Part shown: positions 45,426-48,026 of the stretch, piece by piece
Position numbering within the stretch: position 1 is the stretch's first letter
How the letters are laid out: each line of letters starts with the position of its first letter
Assembly: GCA_001662425.1 (NCBI GenBank)
Contig: BDDC01000432.1
Coordinates: 4,242-52,267, forward strand
Direction of reading: 5' to 3'
Length of the DNA: 48,026 nucleotides
Source: Chlamydomonas sphaeroides
Lineage: Eukaryota > Chlorophyta > Chlorophyceae > Chlamydomonadales > Chlamydomonadaceae
Program-made: the position numbers and the translations under genes
Notes under the pieces: generated by a model
The model's database searches: none
What the model saw: the letters and a program-made list of their open reading frames with translations, nothing else
What the model was told of the DNA's origin: nothing

Positions 45426-47389
45426 GCCGAAGGACGCCACCGGCGCACCCATCTTGGGCGAGCAGCGAAGGCCTGGGGGCCGCGGCGCGAAGCGCCTGGG
45501 TCTGAAGCGCGGCAGTGGACGGCCGGGGCTGAGGTATGCTGCCGACGCTAATTAGGTGCTGCGGGGGGTCCGAGGTCCCTTTGGCGGTGAACGCATCGAT
45601 GTACCCTTCTTTGCCTTTGTCTGCTTGCCCGACTAGCGCCGCGGTGTGTGCGTTATGTGTGGGGCTCGACCTAGCTACGCAGCAGCCGCGGCGCTGCAGC
45701 CGAGTGCGCTGAAACAAGCGCCCCGATTCATTTGTTGTGGCCGTTGGTGCCGGCATCTGTCATGTGCTGGGTGCGGTCCCTGGGTTTGCCATGCGCACGA
45801 TAGCTCTTGGAGAGGATGGACGGCCCGGCGCAAGCGCATGCCTTGTGCTGGTGTCACGGGCAGATCGATGTGCGGCGGTACCGTGCGGCACTGCTGCCCC
45901 GCGCATGCATGGGGTACGGCAAGGTACGGCCCTTGTCGTGGCCCTTGTCCGTACGCGCCGCAGCGCAGCAGGCCAGCATCGTGTCATGTCCGTTCGTTGT
46001 AAAGTCGCCGTCACTGCCACGAGGCGCTTTCTACGGCCCACGGGGGCGTCCGACCGTCGGCAGTCATTCAGCCTGGGGGCCAAGAGTACGGGCGGCTATT
46101 TGTGGACGGTGATGTTAGAGTGGGAGTGTGCTTGATTCTGATACGGGCCACCTTTGCGGAAATCGTTTGAAAGCCGGCACTAAATGCGGTGCTGCCGCGC
46201 ACGGGGGGTTGCTCTGTGCCCCAGGATTTCGGGGCTGTCAGCACCTCGCGGCCCCCCTCCTAGCACTAGCGCCCGCTGCATGCATGGCCCCAGCGCCTGA
46301 CCAGCCAGCTGCCGGGGCCGGTCGTGTGCCGCTGCTGTAGTCTCTGGACCCGGCAGACCGGCGGTGGCTAGGTAGCTAGGTACCTTGAGCGAACGTGCAG
46401 CGCACCGAGCAAGCCCGGAGTTGCGGGCATAACAGGGCTGCGCGGCGCGGCGCGCCAGCGACGGTGGCGGAGGCAGCGACCCTGGCTTCCATGTTCGCAT
46501 GGAGCGAGCCCCGGCGTTGCTGCGCCCAGGCAGCTAACATACAGGCGGGGCTGCTGCTGTCTAGCTATATAACTACCAGCAGCAGCTGCCGGGCCCGCAT
46601 GCACTTACACCCGCCAGGGCCCCCAGCAGGGTCCACACGCAGCCATCGAGCCATCCGGGCCACTGCCCTAATGGAGCTAAAAGGCACAGCCAGCCAACTG
46701 GATATACCATACCGTACGTAAGCCCATGCACACATTGCTTTCTTACCATACGGCAAGTCAGCCAGCTGCCAGGCCGCGTGGCAGCTGCGCTGCAGCCGCG
46801 GCTCCCACCCTGAGCATCCGCAGCCCGTCAGCAACGCGAGCTTGATCTTTAGGATACGTACAAATGCACACGGTACAGATGCAAGCACGAATGAATGAAA
46901 TGTGTTTATAGCAGGGGAGTTCTCTCCTGGTTCATAGTGTATGTGCGTGGGTATCTTGCTTGCACAGCCGTAGCTGCCAACACGGGCCCCTTGAACCTCG
47001 GACCAGCAGGTACCGCCAGCAGCCAGGAGGGCCCGGGGTTCCTGAGGAACATGTATCACATTGCTTTTTACTTGATCCTATCTCTGCGCCCTGGAAGTAA
47101 TAAGCCTCCTCAGCCCCCTGCCGCAGCCACGCGAGCGCTACAGCCGCCGGCATGCCGCTACATATATATGTACGTTCCACCGCCTCCGGCCATTCCACTA
47201 CAGTTACAAGCAAGCGACACGAGCATGAAGCAAGCTCAACGCGTGGCCGCCAAGCCCAGCCGCACGGGCCGGCAGCAAGCCGGCGCCCTGACGGGCCCGT
47301 GTCTAGTGAATACCTTCACAGAACAACACACTCACACACCTCTGGCCTTCGCGGCCTGCTGCTGTTTCAGCCAGGCGCGCCGTGCATCG
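45426..47389. other. Convergent intergenic region; no gene seen
   Basis: The left part is the 3'UTR of the upstream plus-strand gene, ending near the TGTAA at 45998-46002. The right part is the 3'UTR of the minus-strand ankyrin-like gene, with a TTACA (minus TGTAA) at 47204-47208. Nothing coding was recognised between them. Confidence 0.45.
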
Positions 47390-48026
47390 TCACGCACGCT
47401 CGCAGCCAAGCCCCCCTTCTCTCGCCATGTGCCTCGCCTCAGCCTTCAGTGTCTCAGCCCAGTCCAGCAGGCAGCCAAGTTCCTCCAACAGCACCAACGC
47501 CCCCAGAGGCGCACGCGCCTCGATGGCGTCCATGAAGTCGCGGCCGCCGGGGAGCCAGGGGCAGCCCAGCCGCGCCAGGGCTCGCAGCATGGACAGGTCG
47601 CCGGCGGTGGCCGCAGCAGCGTACACCGAGATTTCCGCCTGGGCAAGTCATGGACAGAGCAAGTCGCAGGGCAATACTGTGTTGAGGCACGCGAGCTTGC
47701 AAGCACGCGAGCGAACGCGAGTGGAGGGTACGGCAGGACTGGGCCCCGCCGTCGGCTCGGCTCGGGGTCTACTACAGCGCCGCTGCCGCCGTCGGACCCC
47801 AACCTCCGCTCACCGGCCAGGGCGCGCCTCGCTGCACCACCAGCCACTCCAGCGCCTCCTCGCAGCCGGACGCCGCCGCCGCCGCAACCGCCTCGCCCGT
47901 CCACAGCTCCGCCGCAGCGGGGCCCACGGCGGCCTCCAGCCTTGCCATCAGCCCGACATCGCCCAGCGCCGCAACGTCCCGACCTGACGGCAAGCTGCCA
48001 AGGCCGGTCAGCGGCGGCGGCGGCAG
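47390..48026 (-). CDS. Ankyrin-repeat-like protein, C-terminal fragment
   Basis: Two exons are visible: 48026-47814 (open at the window edge) and 47638-47390 (TGA), joined in phase 0 through a GTGAGC donor and CCCAG acceptor. The reading is about 153 residues. Motifs are AAAAASGCEEALEWLVVQRGAPWP and AAAATAGDLSMLRALARLGCPWL, two units of the divergent ankyrin-type repeat frequent in volvocine algae (AAA.G....L.WL...GCPW). The C-terminal tail is LLEELGCLLDWAETLKAEARHMAR. The upstream visible part is Pro-rich and may include an inter-domain region. Such proteins are usually protein-binding, but no specific role can be given. The 5' end is outside the window. Confidence 0.7.

Noticed and set aside
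45280..45505. Arg/Ala/Gly-rich open frames after the 642-aa gene
   Set aside because: They are the translated GC minisatellite following a stop codon and appear in several frames on both strands.

Overview
The window is nuclear DNA from a GC-rich volvocine-type green alga (Chlamydomonas/Gonium/Volvox relatives). The evidence is many short GT-AG introns, strong G/C bias in coding exons, Ala/Gln/Ser-rich low-complexity protein segments, TGTAA polyadenylation motifs downstream of genes, and a clear BBSome subunit gene (BBS2), which implies a ciliated organism. No bacterial operons, CRISPR arrays, tRNAs or rRNAs were seen. There are two assembly gaps: 10 N at 13583-13592 and 414 N at 35422-35835.

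Layout, left to right. (1) 1-1328, plus strand: 3' end of a class I haem-peroxidase/KatG-like gene, with 3'UTR to about 2.0 kb. (2) 2.0-5.8 kb: no confident gene; tandem repeats and probable 3'UTR of the next gene. (3) 5806-14994, minus strand: a complete 25-exon gene (kinase A, about 1397 aa) with GAF-like N-terminal regions and a C-terminal TKL-like protein kinase domain. (4) 16.1-17.0 kb, minus: a partial, damaged third copy of exons 6-8 of the same family. (5) 18686-25332, minus: a complete 16-exon BBS2 gene (706 aa). (6) 25.3-27.8 kb: intergenic, with a possible LTR-retrotransposon 3' end and a pentanucleotide microsatellite. (7) 27813-38108, plus: kinase B, a 25-exon paralogue of kinase A in inverted orientation (about 1356 aa; a gap covers its catalytic-loop exon). 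(8) 38.1-42.7 kb: long 3'UTR/intergenic sequence with repeats. (9) 42707-45279, plus: a three-exon gene for an unrecognised 642-aa, largely disordered protein. (10) 47390-48026, minus: 3' end of an ankyrin-repeat-like gene running off the right edge.

The most informative feature is the divergent pair of kinase paralogues around BBS2. Every one of the 25 exon junctions is conserved in phase, and every exon-length difference is a multiple of three. The introns have diverged sharply: a 333-bp TIR element sits in one copy only, different tandem repeats occupy the same intron, and splice donors have switched between GT and GC at three positions. BBS2 introns contain short copies of the edges of neighbouring exons. 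All gene models come from reading splice sites and comparing the paralogues by eye; no search or RNA evidence was available.
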